A DNA stretch of 64,000 bases from Prevotella sp. Lineage in GTDB: Bacteria > Bacteroidota > Bacteroidia > Bacteroidales > Bacteroidaceae. The translations under genes were made by a program, and so were the position numbers. Position 1 is the first letter of the stretch. Each line of letters starts with the position of its first letter. This document shows positions 35,261-45,188 of the stretch, piece by piece. The notes under the pieces were generated by a model. The model was not told the origin of the DNA. It ran no database searches and saw only the letters and a list, made by a program, of their open reading frames with translations. The DNA is taken from assembly GCA_017483185.1 (NCBI GenBank), contig JAFULM010000017.1, positions 1-64,000 on the forward strand. The letters run 5' to 3'.

Positions 35261-35489
35261 TGCCGTAAGGGCCTCCCGGCTTTTCAGAAGCATGGATTTT
35301 GTTGATTTTTGACCTCCGGAAAATGACCGGAAAAAGCCTCGTTTTTCTGCCGTAAGGGCCTCCTTGGTCTGCAACGGGGCCGTTGTTGTGATGCAACGGC
35401 AGCCCCGTTGCAATGCAATAAGGGCCTCGTTGCAGAGCCGGGAGGGCCTTACGGGGCCCCACCCCGGCCCTCCCCAAGGGGAGGGAGAG
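35261..35489. repeat. GC-rich palindromic array, copy D, with CCCTCCCC module
   Basis: Two TGCCGTAAGGGCCTCC arms (35261 and 35349) precede units such as TGATGCAACGGCAGCCCCGT and GCAATAAGGGCCTCGTTGCA. The element closes with GGGAGGGCCTTACGGGGCC and the inverted CTCCCTCCCC module up to 35489. Confidence 0.7.
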
Positions 35490-35673
35490 CAGACGCCGTT
35501 TGTATATACCTGAGAATAAGGAGGTTGGAGGATATGTAAAATAAAAATCGCAAATACCCCTAAATTTTGACACGCGCGTGCTTGCGATATTTGGAGGCGG
35601 GGAGGAAAATTTTTGGAAAGTGCCTCCGGATTTTGGCATTAAATTCGCAATTAATTTAACAAAGATATAATTT

Positions 35674-35889
35674 AAAACGCAAAGACGCAGAGACACAAAG
35701 AAGGCGCAGACGCGCATACGGAAGCACGCAAAGGCATGACTGACGTCATGCGCTACGCCATTCGTGAGGAAATGACATAAGTAGAGTAGCAAGCCTATGG
35801 TTGGGATGCGGCGCATGACGTCAGTCATGCCTTTGCGTGCTTCCGTATGCGCGTCTGCGCCTTCTTTGTACCTTTGTGTATTTGCGTTT
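35674..35889. repeat. long inverted repeat with a perfect 59-bp core
   Basis: Bases 35695-35753 are the exact reverse complement of 35811-35869, with a 57-base spacer. The outer flanks (35674-35694 and 35870-35889) pair imperfectly and contain CGCAAAGACGCAGAG-type text, which recurs at 35955-35968. The core includes TGACTGACGTCATGCGC. A perfect 59-bp match implies recent origin or active correction. Confidence 0.88.
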
Positions 35890-36019
35890 AGATATACCCA
35901 ACAACCAAAGACACACCTAAGAACCCACGGAGACACAGAGGTCTTTTTTACTTTGCGTCTTTGCGTTGAAAAAATCTCTGTGTTCTGATTATACTATTTA
36001 AAATAATTACCTGCCCACC

Positions 36020-39000
36020 TTATCTGACAATCTTCCTGCCGTCCTGTATGACAATGCCCTTGTATTCCGGTCCGACCTTGCATCCCACGAGGTTGTAGAC
36101 TGAAGGTGTCGCCGTGGCGTCCGTGGAAGAAGGTATGGACACGATGGCTGACGATGTCGCGGCAGGAGAGAATCTTACGCCCATGATGCGGAACGCTTTA
36201 CCGCTGGTGAAGAAGTAGGTTCCCGGCGAGCCGCAGGTGTAGCTCAGTTCCCGTATGCCGTCCGCGCCCGTGCCGGTCGCCGTGTCGACGACCGAGCCGT
36301 TGCAGGTGAGAAACATCGTGCAGGCCGTCGCCGCACCGTCAGGAGCGACCTGAACATATAATGTGCCGGGGCGTCCGACATTCACACCAAGACAGAAGTC
36401 ACCGGCAGCCGTACTTCCGGCCGTGGGGTCACTGGCGGAAATCGCCGGCAGACAGTCGGCCCCTCCCGAAAGCGCGACGACGCTCACTGACTGGCGCGTG
36501 CCGTCACCGAAAGAGAGCACCGCGTCGTAGGGCAAGGCGGTCAGCGTTTGGGCAGCGCCCGGGCCGTAGTGGAGGTAGAGTCCCGACATGTCTGTCAGCT
36601 CATCGGCTATGACCTCTCCGGCCTGATGCCGGTTGAACGTCCATGTCCGGGCCTCACCGACGACTGTCTCACTTCCGAAGTTACGGCCGCCGACCGTCCA
36701 TTTGCCGTTTGACCACCGGCCGCCTCCATGCAATTCTCCGATTGTGTTGGCGGCACCAGCCGAAGAACATGCCGCCGTCATCCCGGCGGGCAGCCTCAGC
36801 GTTCCGTCAGGCATCTTCAGCGGCTGCGCCAGACGCAGGATGTCGTAGTCGCTTCCGTCGACATTCTTCCGACAGGTCATCACTCCCTTGAAATCAGTCC
36901 AGTCGCCTTTCACGTCGCCGCGCGAATAGGTCTGGGCGAAACACACCGTGCCCCGGCCGCTCCATCTGCCGGTGACAGTGGTACGTCCGGAGAGGATAAA
37001 GTCGAGGGAGTCGGCCTCGTCCGCCACGCAGACGTCATAGTCAAACGACGGTTGAGTGGCGATGGCAGTATTGTAAAACTGGCGTATGGTGCCCCGCTTC
37101 ACGGTTATGGGTCCTGCGCCAAAGGTGGTGAGACAAGTGCCCTGACAGACGGAGCCTTCGTTGATGACGAGCCCGCCCGTCCAGTCGTTGGCGGCCGGGG
37201 TGCGGCTGTCGGCGAACATGAGGTTGACCTGTCCCTTTCCGGTCTTTATCAGCCGGCCGGGGCCCGTGATCTGCCGCTTCATCGCCAGCACCACGCCGGA
37301 GGCCGTGTTGACGGTGAGATCGGCATTGAGGACTATCTTCCGGTCAAGCACGGCCGCCGGTTCCGTGAAGTCAAGCCGCGTGTCGCGGTCGATCACAAGG
37401 TCGGACGTGTCGACAGTCGGCTGGTCGTCGACGTAGAGATAGTCCTCCTCACGTGTCACGGTACAGCCCTCAGCCATGACGTAGTCGCCCGTGAGCCGGC
37501 CGCGGGCACGGAGGATTATGTCGGAAGCGACCTTCCCGTTGAGGCAGAGCGTACCCTCGCTGACGATTATCCCGGCCCCGGCCGAGATGTCGGCGTTGAC
37601 GGTGACAGTGCCGTCACCGCTCTTCCACAGTCTGCCGGTCGCGGCGACAGAACCGTCCCCGCCCACGGTATAGTCACTTCCCGAAGGCACGATGAAGTAG
37701 ACATCGGAGGGAGTCACCCTGCCGCTCAGTCTGACGTCCTTGTTGCCCGTCAGCGGAAAGAGCACCGAGCCCTCCGTCTGACGCCATTCACTGTCCGACG
37801 CGCCCCAGGTGCGGTCGGCAGTGACATACGGAGGCAACGGCGGCCGCGGCATGTCGTAACCGAGATAGAATCCGGTCATGGGGCTCTGCACATAACCGCG
37901 GCATGTCGTCTGACCGTGGTATGCGCCATCCTGCATGAGCCAATGGATGTTGTCAACGTCCGTCGGACGGTCGGTGGTATAGAAGACCACGCCGACGCAG
38001 TCGTCGGTGCCGTCGCCGTTGCTGTCCTCATACCACCGCTGCATGATCTCCTCGCGCCAGTCGCCGATACAGTCGGCCACCATGTCGAAGCGCGACGACC
38101 AGCAACGCGCCTTCTCGCCGCTCTCTTCAGCGAAGTGCTTGAGATTTGTCCCCTTATAGGAACGGTCAAACTTGCGTATGATCTGCCGCTGCGCGCCGCT
38201 GGAGGTGGTCAGCTGCTCGCGGTCAAGTTCTCCGTCCCACCAGATGTCTTCTGCCGGCGAGAGGAGATAGTTGGTGTTGGACTGCTCCCACGCGAGATTG
38301 CCCTTGCAGTCGTAGAGATTGCCCATTAACGACCACATCTCCAGTCCCTTGCGGCTGGGGTCGACGTCCATGCACTGGCCGCGGCCGACGTCGAAGGCCT
38401 CCCTGCAATACCAGTCCTTGATGTGCACGCCCGTGCCGGCCTCATAGAGCACCTGACCGAGCATGTCGTCTGAATTCTGCTGTATGGCGAAACACTCCAG
38501 CCCCTTCCGCTCCGGGTCTATGTCACCCAGACAGAACCGGTCGCCATGCTGTATGCCGGCCCGGATGATGTTCCGCCCGTCGTGGTCGATGACACAGACG
38601 CCGTTGGCGACCTCATCCCGACCGTCGCCGTCGACATCGGCAATGCGCAGCTGATGGAACAGCCCGAGGCCATTGTCGATATGGCTCACGCTCCACAACG
38701 GACCGAAATCCCGGACCGCGTCACCGTCGGGAAAGAAGCCGAAGGCGGTGGTGAAATAGTGGTGCTCGCCGCCTTCTTTCAACCGGTAGCAGTACTCATA
38801 GACCACGCTCTGATGGACACCGTCAAGATAGGCCGAAGCCATGTGGCCGGCAAGGCGCATGTAGCCGACGTCACTGGAATGATAGTAGGAATTGCCTTTG
38901 CTGTCACACTTGTCGCGTGTGTATGTCCACTTGCTGTCAACGGGTTGTGGCAGTGGAGTTATGGCTTTCTGCGCGCCGGTCATTCCGTCGATGACCGCAA

Positions 39001-39919
39001 GATACTGGGGCGGAGTGCGTCTGACGGTAGCCGCATTGTAGTTTATGATACCGTCACCGTCAGAGTCCGCCGACAGACCGTCGGCCTTTATGTCCTCTCC
39101 GAAGAGCGGTCCGGCGTACCGGATGTATTTTCCGTCTGCGAACTGCGTCCCGTCGGAGACCTGCACGCAGACCTCCGCCCTGCCGTCACCGTCGAAGTCG
39201 CCGACGGTGACCATGTCGTTGTGGCCTTCGTCTATCTGGACATTGGGGCCCAGCTCTATTGTCCAGAGATAGGTCCCGTCGCCGAGATAGGCTTCGAGTT
39301 TGTCGGTCATGGTCCTGTCAAAGCCGCCCTCGCTGTCCTCTCTCTCGTCACTGCCGGTTCCGGAGAGACGGCGGCGGTCGATGACGTAGTCCATTACGCC
39401 GTCGTTGTTGAGGTCGCACGGCCAGGCGAACTTGGCCGTGGTCGTCGTGACGTCAAGCGGACTGCCGCAGGTCCGGAAGTCGATGAAAAGATAGGCATTG
39501 TCCGTTATCGGTTTCCTGTATGTGAACGGTGTGCTCTTGGCTCCCTCCTTCCCGTTCTCCGTGACGGTGACGCAGAAGCGCGTCCCGTCGGCAATGGAAG
39601 CCGGGGAGTAGTTGCTCACACTGAGAAGCGCGTCGTTGACTTTCGTCCACGATGAGCCCCCTACACTGCTGTAAAGGTTGTAGCACGCGCCCTCGGGGTC
39701 CTGTGCCAGTCTGCGCCATGAGACAAGCCATGACGTGACTCCGCGGGAGGTGCGTGACGTGGCCACGACCCCGCGTCCCGCAACGGACGTGATGCGCTGG
39801 GCCGGAGCCGTGACTGGGCCGGCAAGGGCGGCCAGAAGCAGCAATACCGGAACGGCAGTCCCGACATGCGCCATAGTCTTCAACTTATTTCTTAGGATAG
39901 ACAATCTCATATCGTTCAT
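36020..39919 (-). CDS. PL11-type rhamnogalacturonan lyase with beta-solenoid extension and sorting tail
   Basis: The 1299-residue protein has a signal peptide (from Met1, Met4 or Met16) ending VTAPAQ. A PL11-like propeller occupies about residues 45-640, with RGVVATSRTSRGVTSWLVSW, DLNNDGVMDYVIDRR, DFDGDGRAEVCVQV and GDWREEIMQRWYEDSNGDG. A long beta-repeat region follows (about 670-1050), with GRLIKTGKGQVNLMF and GGLVINEGSVCQGTCL. This is reminiscent of autotransporter-associated beta strands. A further beta-sandwich and the tail SVYNLVGCKVGPEYKGIVIQ complete it. PL11 enzymes are usually about 600-650 residues, so roughly half of this protein is accessory. The tail suggests type IX export and cell-surface display. 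It is divergent from susC. Confidence 0.85.
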   Translation of the reverse strand: MNDMRLSILRNKLKTMAHVGTAVPVLLLLAALAGPVTAPAQRITSVAGRGVVATSRTSRGVTSWLVSWRRLAQDPEGACYNLYSSVGGSSWTKVNDALLSVSNYSPASIADGTRFCVTVTENGKEGAKSTPFTYRKPITDNAYLFIDFRTCGSPLDVTTTTAKFAWPCDLNNDGVMDYVIDRRRLSGTGSDEREDSEGGFDRTMTDKLEAYLGDGTYLWTIELGPNVQIDEGHNDMVTVGDFDGDGRAEVCVQVSDGTQFADGKYIRYAGPLFGEDIKADGLSADSDGDGIINYNAATVRRTPPQYLAVIDGMTGAQKAITPLPQPVDSKWTYTRDKCDSKGNSYYHSSDVGYMRLAGHMASAYLDGVHQSVVYEYCYRLKEGGEHHYFTTAFGFFPDGDAVRDFGPLWSVSHIDNGLGLFHQLRIADVDGDGRDEVANGVCVIDHDGRNIIRAGIQHGDRFCLGDIDPERKGLECFAIQQNSDDMLGQVLYEAGTGVHIKDWYCREAFDVGRGQCMDVDPSRKGLEMWSLMGNLYDCKGNLAWEQSNTNYLLSPAEDIWWDGELDREQLTTSSGAQRQIIRKFDRSYKGTNLKHFAEESGEKARCWSSRFDMVADCIGDWREEIMQRWYEDSNGDGTDDCVGVVFYTTDRPTDVDNIHWLMQDGAYHGQTTCRGYVQSPMTGFYLGYDMPRPPLPPYVTADRTWGASDSEWRQTEGSVLFPLTGNKDVRLSGRVTPSDVYFIVPSGSDYTVGGDGSVAATGRLWKSGDGTVTVNADISAGAGIIVSEGTLCLNGKVASDIILRARGRLTGDYVMAEGCTVTREEDYLYVDDQPTVDTSDLVIDRDTRLDFTEPAAVLDRKIVLNADLTVNTASGVVLAMKRQITGPGRLIKTGKGQVNLMFADSRTPAANDWTGGLVINEGSVCQGTCLTTFGAGPITVKRGTIRQFYNTAIATQPSFDYDVCVADEADSLDFILSGRTTVTGRWSGRGTVCFAQTYSRGDVKGDWTDFKGVMTCRKNVDGSDYDILRLAQPLKMPDGTLRLPAGMTAACSSAGAANTIGELHGGGRWSNGKWTVGGRNFGSETVVGEARTWTFNRHQAGEVIADELTDMSGLYLHYGPGAAQTLTALPYDAVLSFGDGTRQSVSVVALSGGADCLPAISASDPTAGSTAAGDFCLGVNVGRPGTLYVQVAPDGAATACTMFLTCNGSVVDTATGTGADGIRELSYTCGSPGTYFFTSGKAFRIMGVRFSPAATSSAIVSIPSSTDATATPSVYNLVGCKVGPEYKGIVIQDGRKIVR

Positions 39920-39973
39920 ATTACTTATATATAAATAAGGTTAGAAATAACATTTAGCTTAACACTATGATTG

Positions 39974-39981
39974 CAAAAATA
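39974..39981 (-). promoter_or_regulatory. candidate -7 box for the long PL11 gene
   Basis: The minus strand reads TATTTTTG, matching TANNTTTG, about 55 bases before the first ATG. No -33 TTTG is seen, as expected for a promoter that depends on the hybrid regulator. Confidence 0.45.
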
Positions 39982-40129
39982 CAAAGATTGCCCTGCAAGA
40001 AGGATGTAAAATAATCCAAATGTTTGTAAAATACTCCGGTTTCATCGAAAAACTTCAGCATCCAAGCCCTTATATCACGCATTTGCAAGAAAGTGTATTC
40101 AATGACAAATACATATATATGCTAATTGC

Positions 40130-40137
40130 TAAATTTG
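40130..40137 (+). promoter_or_regulatory. candidate -7 box for susC
   Basis: TAAATTTG matches TANNTTTG about 90 bases before the susC start at 40227. The -33 region lacks TTTG. The 306-bp divergent region between the long PL11 gene and susC (39920-40226) has no gene, and is where binding sites of the hybrid regulator would be expected. Confidence 0.5.
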
Positions 40138-40226
40138 CTGTCGGAAAAACCGGAAGTCCGGATGTATCAGTCGGATCGGGACGGAAACGGAAATAAGCTA
40201 AAAACCATAAACATTCTACTTCTATT

Positions 40227-43200
40227 ATGCAAAAATTAATTCTAACCTTCTTTTGCCTCATGCTGTCCTTTATAACAGCAACAGCGCAAACAGGCGAGAC
40301 AAAGACCGTAACTGGTACTGTCTTTGATGAGAACAATGATCCTCTGCCGGGTGTCACCATTTCCATACAAGGAATGAGACAAGGCGGAACAGTGTCAGAC
40401 GTCAACGGCAACTTTTCCATTAAAGTCCCTGTCGAGTCGGAAGCTATCACTGCTCTTTTTATCGGATATGAGAAACAGACCGTCAAGATCAAGGACAAGA
40501 ACAAGGTAAAAATAAAGATGTCCGTCGCTATCAACGAACTTGATGAGGTAGTGGCCATCGGTTACGGCTCGGTGAAGAGAAGCGACGTGACTGGCTCCGT
40601 GTCAAAAGTTGACGGCGACCTGTTTGACGACAATCCTACGACAAACCCTGCCGAGCTTCTGCAAGGCCAGATGTCGGGAGTGGAAGTCACGACACAAAGC
40701 GGCGAGCTTGGCGGCAACGTGCAGATACGTGTCCGCGGTGCGGCCTCCTTGAATGCTGACGCCAGTCCGCTTTATGTTATTGACGGTGTGCCGATGGAAG
40801 AGATTGATGAAGACAATCCGCAAGGCATTGCCGGCATAAACCCGCAGGACATCAAGAGCATCGAAGTCTTGAAAGATGCCGCATCGGCGGCGATATACGG
40901 GTCGCGTGGTGCAAACGGTGTTATCCTGATAACCACCAAACTGCCGCAGAAGGCGCAACCGACGACCGTACAGTTTAATGCCAGCTATTCGTTGCAGCAA
41001 CTGGAACGAAAAGTTGACGTGATGGACGCGGACGAATGGATGGCAAGCGCATCCAAATATATTGACGCCACATACGTGAACAAGTACGGCCATCTGAGTG
41101 CGACGGCTGAGGACGACTATGGCACGCGCATGGGTATTGTCGGAAAGTTCAACAGCGCATACTTCAAAGACCCGCGCTGGGCAAACGGCGGTAGAGGCGT
41201 CGGTGTCATAACCTACACCGACTCAAAAGGTGTCGAGCATGAGGTGGACGACTATGTCGGCAACCTGATGAAGGTTGACTGGCAGGATGAGTTCTACCGT
41301 CTGGCACCGATGCAGAGCTACAATCTCTCGCTGAGCGGAGCCACGGACGTGACAAGATTCCGCGCAAGTGTGGCCTACACCAATCAGGACGGTATCGTGC
41401 GCGGCACGAACAACAAGAAACTCAACGCCAACCTCAATCTTGAGACTAAATTCCTCAAGCGGTTCACCTTCGGCATCAACGTGGCGCCTTCGCTCGGTTG
41501 GCTCAGCGGCGTCAACACATCGGGAAAGTTCTCCCTGGCAGCGACTGTGTTGAGAAAAGCTCCTGTCGTGGAAGAAGACAATGGCGGACTGTACCAGAGT
41601 GCATATCCTTATCCGGCATATACATGGGGCGGCACCGCCATGAGCCCAATCGCATACGCCGATGAATATGACTATAGCCGCAACACAGTGGGCGTGAAGA
41701 CCACCGCTTTCATACGGGCGGACGTCTTTGACGGACTGCAGGCGGAAGTGCAAGGCAGCTTCAGCGCAGGAAGTTCGGAGATAAAGAGTTTCGTCCCGGG
41801 CACGGTACAGAGCGGATGGTCTACGGCCGGACCAAGCGCAAACACCAAGGCCGGCATGAGAAAGACCAACTCGGAGAAATATCTTCTCCAAGGAACGCTG
41901 AAATATCTGAAGACGTTCAACGAGAAACACAGTGTAAACGCCCTGCTGGGTATGTCGCTGGAACATCGCAAAGGAAACTATTCGTATGTCGCGGCAAAGA
42001 ATTTCCCTGACAATGAGAAACAAAGTTTCAATCTCAATGACGAGACGATAACATCAGCGACATACGTGACGCAGACTCCGACGAGGTTGATGAGTTATTT
42101 CACCCGCTTCCAGTATTCGTATGACGGCCGTTACATCATTAACGGTAGCGTGAGATGGGACGGTTCCAGCCGTTTCGGCGCGGACAACCGTTTTGCCTGT
42201 TTCCCGGCCGTAAGTGCCGCATGGCGCATTGATCAGGAAAAGTTCTGGACGAATATGATTGGCAAGTCAAAATGGTGGAACCAGCTGAAGCTGCGCGTCA
42301 GTTGGGGTTCAAGCGGAAACAACCGCATAGACAACAGCGCGGCAAAGGCTCTGCTCAACAACACCAACTACTCATGGAACGGAACCATAGCCACGGGATA
42401 TTCGCCTGCAACACCGGACAATCCGCTGCTGAGCTGGGAGAAGACACAATCATGGAACTTCGCCCTCGACATGGGATGGCTGAAAAACCGGCTGCAGCTC
42501 ACGGTGGAATACTACAACAAGACGACAAAAGACATGCTCTACAAACGGGCGATACCTGCCATTACGGGATTCTCAAGCGCATGGACTAATGTCGGAAACA
42601 TACGGAATGAAGGTGTGGAGTTTGATGTCAAGACCACAAACATCAAGACAAAGAGCTTTGCATGGCAGACGATATTCACTGCCGGATATAACCGCAACAC
42701 AGTGTTGGATCTTGGTGAGAACGACATGATCATGTGCGGCCGTCCCACTGGCACGCAGATTTTTCAGGTCGGACAGCCGTTGCGTGCATATTATCTTTAT
42801 GAGGCTGTGGGAGTCTATCAGACAGAGGAAGACCTTCGGAAATATCCCTGCATGACCGACTCACAAGTGGGAGACCTCCGCTTCAAAGACCAGAACGGAG
42901 ACGGCGTGATTGACGAAAACGACCGCACTATCGTGGGCAAGCCTACACCGGACTGGACTTTCGGTATGACAAACAAATTAAAGTATAAGGATTGGGAATT
43001 CAGTTTTGTCATCACAGCGCAGACTGGCGGCAAGATATGGAACATCCTGAGCGAGAACATGGACTATCAGGGCATGAACCTCGGACAGTACAACACCTAC
43101 AAGTGGTGGTCGGACGCATGGTATTATGAGAATGACCCGGGAGACGGCAAGACACCGAGCGTGTACAGCAACTCCGGCGCAATCGCCAGCTGCTATTCCA

Positions 43201-43463
43201 CACGATGGTTATATTCTACGGACTTCATCAAGCTGAAGAATATCACGCTCGCCTATAACTTCCCGCAATTCAACAAGAAGAGTACATATATCAAAGGACT
43301 GAGACTGTACTTATCCATACAGAATGTAGCGATGTGGGATAAATATGATGCAGGCTATTCACCTGAGACAAACAATGCGACGTGGAAAGAGCAGGCCGAC
43401 TATAACTACGGTTCCCATCCGCTCAGCAGAATCTACACTCTCGGCGCAAGCCTCAGCTTTTAA
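40227..43463 (+). CDS. susC: SusC/RagA family TonB-linked outer-membrane transporter
   Basis: The 1078-residue protein has a signal peptide ending TATAQ. A carboxypeptidase-regulatory-like domain follows, with GTVFDENNDPLPGVTISIQG at about residues 30-49, then a plug domain with LLQGQMSGVEVTTQSGELGG and ASPLYVIDGVPM. The TonB-dependent barrel ends in LSRIYTLGASLSF with a terminal Phe. With SusD it imports oligosaccharides in a TonB-driven way. It is first in a plus-strand operon with susD and GH88-DUF2264. The substrate is inferred to be rhamnogalacturonan oligosaccharide from the neighbouring lyases. Confidence 0.96.
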   Translation: MQKLILTFFCLMLSFITATAQTGETKTVTGTVFDENNDPLPGVTISIQGMRQGGTVSDVNGNFSIKVPVESEAITALFIGYEKQTVKIKDKNKVKIKMSVAINELDEVVAIGYGSVKRSDVTGSVSKVDGDLFDDNPTTNPAELLQGQMSGVEVTTQSGELGGNVQIRVRGAASLNADASPLYVIDGVPMEEIDEDNPQGIAGINPQDIKSIEVLKDAASAAIYGSRGANGVILITTKLPQKAQPTTVQFNASYSLQQLERKVDVMDADEWMASASKYIDATYVNKYGHLSATAEDDYGTRMGIVGKFNSAYFKDPRWANGGRGVGVITYTDSKGVEHEVDDYVGNLMKVDWQDEFYRLAPMQSYNLSLSGATDVTRFRASVAYTNQDGIVRGTNNKKLNANLNLETKFLKRFTFGINVAPSLGWLSGVNTSGKFSLAATVLRKAPVVEEDNGGLYQSAYPYPAYTWGGTAMSPIAYADEYDYSRNTVGVKTTAFIRADVFDGLQAEVQGSFSAGSSEIKSFVPGTVQSGWSTAGPSANTKAGMRKTNSEKYLLQGTLKYLKTFNEKHSVNALLGMSLEHRKGNYSYVAAKNFPDNEKQSFNLNDETITSATYVTQTPTRLMSYFTRFQYSYDGRYIINGSVRWDGSSRFGADNRFACFPAVSAAWRIDQEKFWTNMIGKSKWWNQLKLRVSWGSSGNNRIDNSAAKALLNNTNYSWNGTIATGYSPATPDNPLLSWEKTQSWNFALDMGWLKNRLQLTVEYYNKTTKDMLYKRAIPAITGFSSAWTNVGNIRNEGVEFDVKTTNIKTKSFAWQTIFTAGYNRNTVLDLGENDMIMCGRPTGTQIFQVGQPLRAYYLYEAVGVYQTEEDLRKYPCMTDSQVGDLRFKDQNGDGVIDENDRTIVGKPTPDWTFGMTNKLKYKDWEFSFVITAQTGGKIWNILSENMDYQGMNLGQYNTYKWWSDAWYYENDPGDGKTPSVYSNSGAIASCYSTRWLYSTDFIKLKNITLAYNFPQFNKKSTYIKGLRLYLSIQNVAMWDKYDAGYSPETNNATWKEQADYNYGSHPLSRIYTLGASLSF

Positions 43464-43514
43464 CCCAAACGTTGTCGGGTAAATCCAATATAACAATAAA
43501 ACAACAATAAGATT

Positions 43515-45188
43515 ATGAAGAAGACCATATCATATATTTCAAAAGTCTTTCTTGCCGCTGCGGTGCTCACAGCAGGAACGGGTACTTTTTCCTCCTGCTC
43601 CGACTATCTTGATGTCGAAGTGGGAGAACAGAAGACCGCCAAGGAGTTCTATAACAACGCATACGAGATGGATGAAGCGCTGAACGGTGTGTACAGCGGA
43701 ATGATGAGCATACCGATGTATCAGTGGTATCTGAGCGAAGTCCACTCCGACAACATCTGGTCCGGAGCAGCTTCGGAAGGAAAAGCCAACGCATACGGAG
43801 CAATCCATCAGTTTGCCAGCACTTTGAGTGAAAACAGCACATTGGACAACGCCTGGGTTGCCTATTACACCGTCATCGCACGGGCTAACTCGTTCATCAG
43901 CAGGGTGCAGAATGTGGAGTATAAGGCCGACTCGCTGAAAATGCAGCAAATCGCCGAAGCCCGCTTCCTGCGAGCGCTGGCATATTTTGATCTCGTGAGA
44001 TTTTGGGGCCGTGTGCCTGCCACGACAGAATCAGTCACGGTGGACATGGCTCTCACGCTGGGACAGAGTGAGCCGGTGGAAATTTATGACAACATCATTG
44101 TCCCTGACCTGAAATTCGCCATTGAAAATCTCAACGAGACTCCTCTCACTTACAACGGAGCATACGCCACCGACAACGGCAAGGTCCTGAACGCATCCAA
44201 CACCAACTATTCAACAGGAAAGCCGACACCAAGCGCAGCGAAAGCGGTTTTGGGACGTGTCTATATCACAGAGGCCGGTTTCCCGCTTTACAGGGAGGAG
44301 CTGAAAGAACCTGCAAAGGAACTGTTGCTTGATGTGATAAACTACAGCAACAGCCACGGCAACCGATGGTGGGCCTCCACTGCCGACGAATGGCGCAAAA
44401 TGTGGATGCACGATAATGACAACAAGTACTTCCTGTTTGAAATCCAATATGTGTGTGAGGAAGACATGGGCAATCCCGTAACATACAACAGTATCCCTAA
44501 TTTCACCGGGTACAACAATTATTGGAGCTACGGCAAAGGCAACGGATATGGAATCTATGCAAGTGAGGAGGCATGGAACATCTGGTCCGACGATGAAGAC
44601 AGCGAAGGCAATATCATATACGACGCACGTCAGGATTTCACCATTGACCCGACTCTCCATTCCGAGAAAAAGGTCCTTGTCATCAACAAGTGGCTGGAAA
44701 GCGACATCAAGCGCGCTGAGGTGGAGCTTGCGCCCTACTCTTTCAACGCTGTGATTGAGAAGACCATGTGGCCGCAGAACTATCCCATCATCAGACTTGA
44801 AGACGTCATGCTGATGTATGCGGAGCTTGCAGGAAACACCGATGCAACGGCCAAAGAGCTGGTCAACAGAATACGTACCCGCACCGGAAGACCGGCCCTT
44901 ACCGAATGGCAGACAGCAGACAGCAAGCGCTTTCTGGAAGCTGTGAAAGACGAACGCCGACGTGAGTTCATGGGCGAGGGAATCAGATGGCACGACCTCG
45001 TCAGATGGGACAACGACCTGGAGCCCATACGCAAGATGTTCTACAACTACGGCAAAAACAATCCGGACGTCCTCCCCGCATGTATATCGGCAATGGGGCG
45101 CATACAGGATTACAGTTATCTCTATCCCATTCCGTTTAACCAAATGAAAATAAATGATGGACTTTATCAACAGAATCCGGGATATTAA
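43515..45188 (+). CDS. susD: SusD/RagB family nutrient-binding lipoprotein
   Basis: The 557-residue protein has a lipoprotein signal with lipobox FSSC followed by SDYLDVE, the classic SusD start. It continues with the tetratricopeptide-like core (QIAEARFLRALAYFDLVRFWG at about 147-167) and the C-terminal RTRTGRPAL, DERRREFMGEGIRWHDLVRW and YLYPIPFNQM motifs. It is a surface lid for SusC that captures glycan. It follows susC by 51 bases. Its last 35 bases overlap the start of the next gene, so translation is probably coupled. Confidence 0.96.
   Translation: MKKTISYISKVFLAAAVLTAGTGTFSSCSDYLDVEVGEQKTAKEFYNNAYEMDEALNGVYSGMMSIPMYQWYLSEVHSDNIWSGAASEGKANAYGAIHQFASTLSENSTLDNAWVAYYTVIARANSFISRVQNVEYKADSLKMQQIAEARFLRALAYFDLVRFWGRVPATTESVTVDMALTLGQSEPVEIYDNIIVPDLKFAIENLNETPLTYNGAYATDNGKVLNASNTNYSTGKPTPSAAKAVLGRVYITEAGFPLYREELKEPAKELLLDVINYSNSHGNRWWASTADEWRKMWMHDNDNKYFLFEIQYVCEEDMGNPVTYNSIPNFTGYNNYWSYGKGNGYGIYASEEAWNIWSDDEDSEGNIIYDARQDFTIDPTLHSEKKVLVINKWLESDIKRAEVELAPYSFNAVIEKTMWPQNYPIIRLEDVMLMYAELAGNTDATAKELVNRIRTRTGRPALTEWQTADSKRFLEAVKDERRREFMGEGIRWHDLVRWDNDLEPIRKMFYNYGKNNPDVLPACISAMGRIQDYSYLYPIPFNQMKINDGLYQQNPGY

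Larger units (their letters stand above)
34585..36019. other. long intergenic region within the pectin locus, packed with palindromes
   Basis: About 1.4 kb separates two minus-strand genes. It contains palindromic family 2 copy 2 (34811-35037), GC-rich array D (35261-35460) with its CCCTCCCC module, and a perfect 59-bp inverted repeat (35695-35753 and 35811-35869). The translated frames here cross the repeats and have no credible homology, so I call no gene. Confidence 0.7.

Noticed and set aside
38546..39655. 369-codon frame antisense to the long PL11 gene
   Set aside because: It is a shadow frame with no recognisable motifs.
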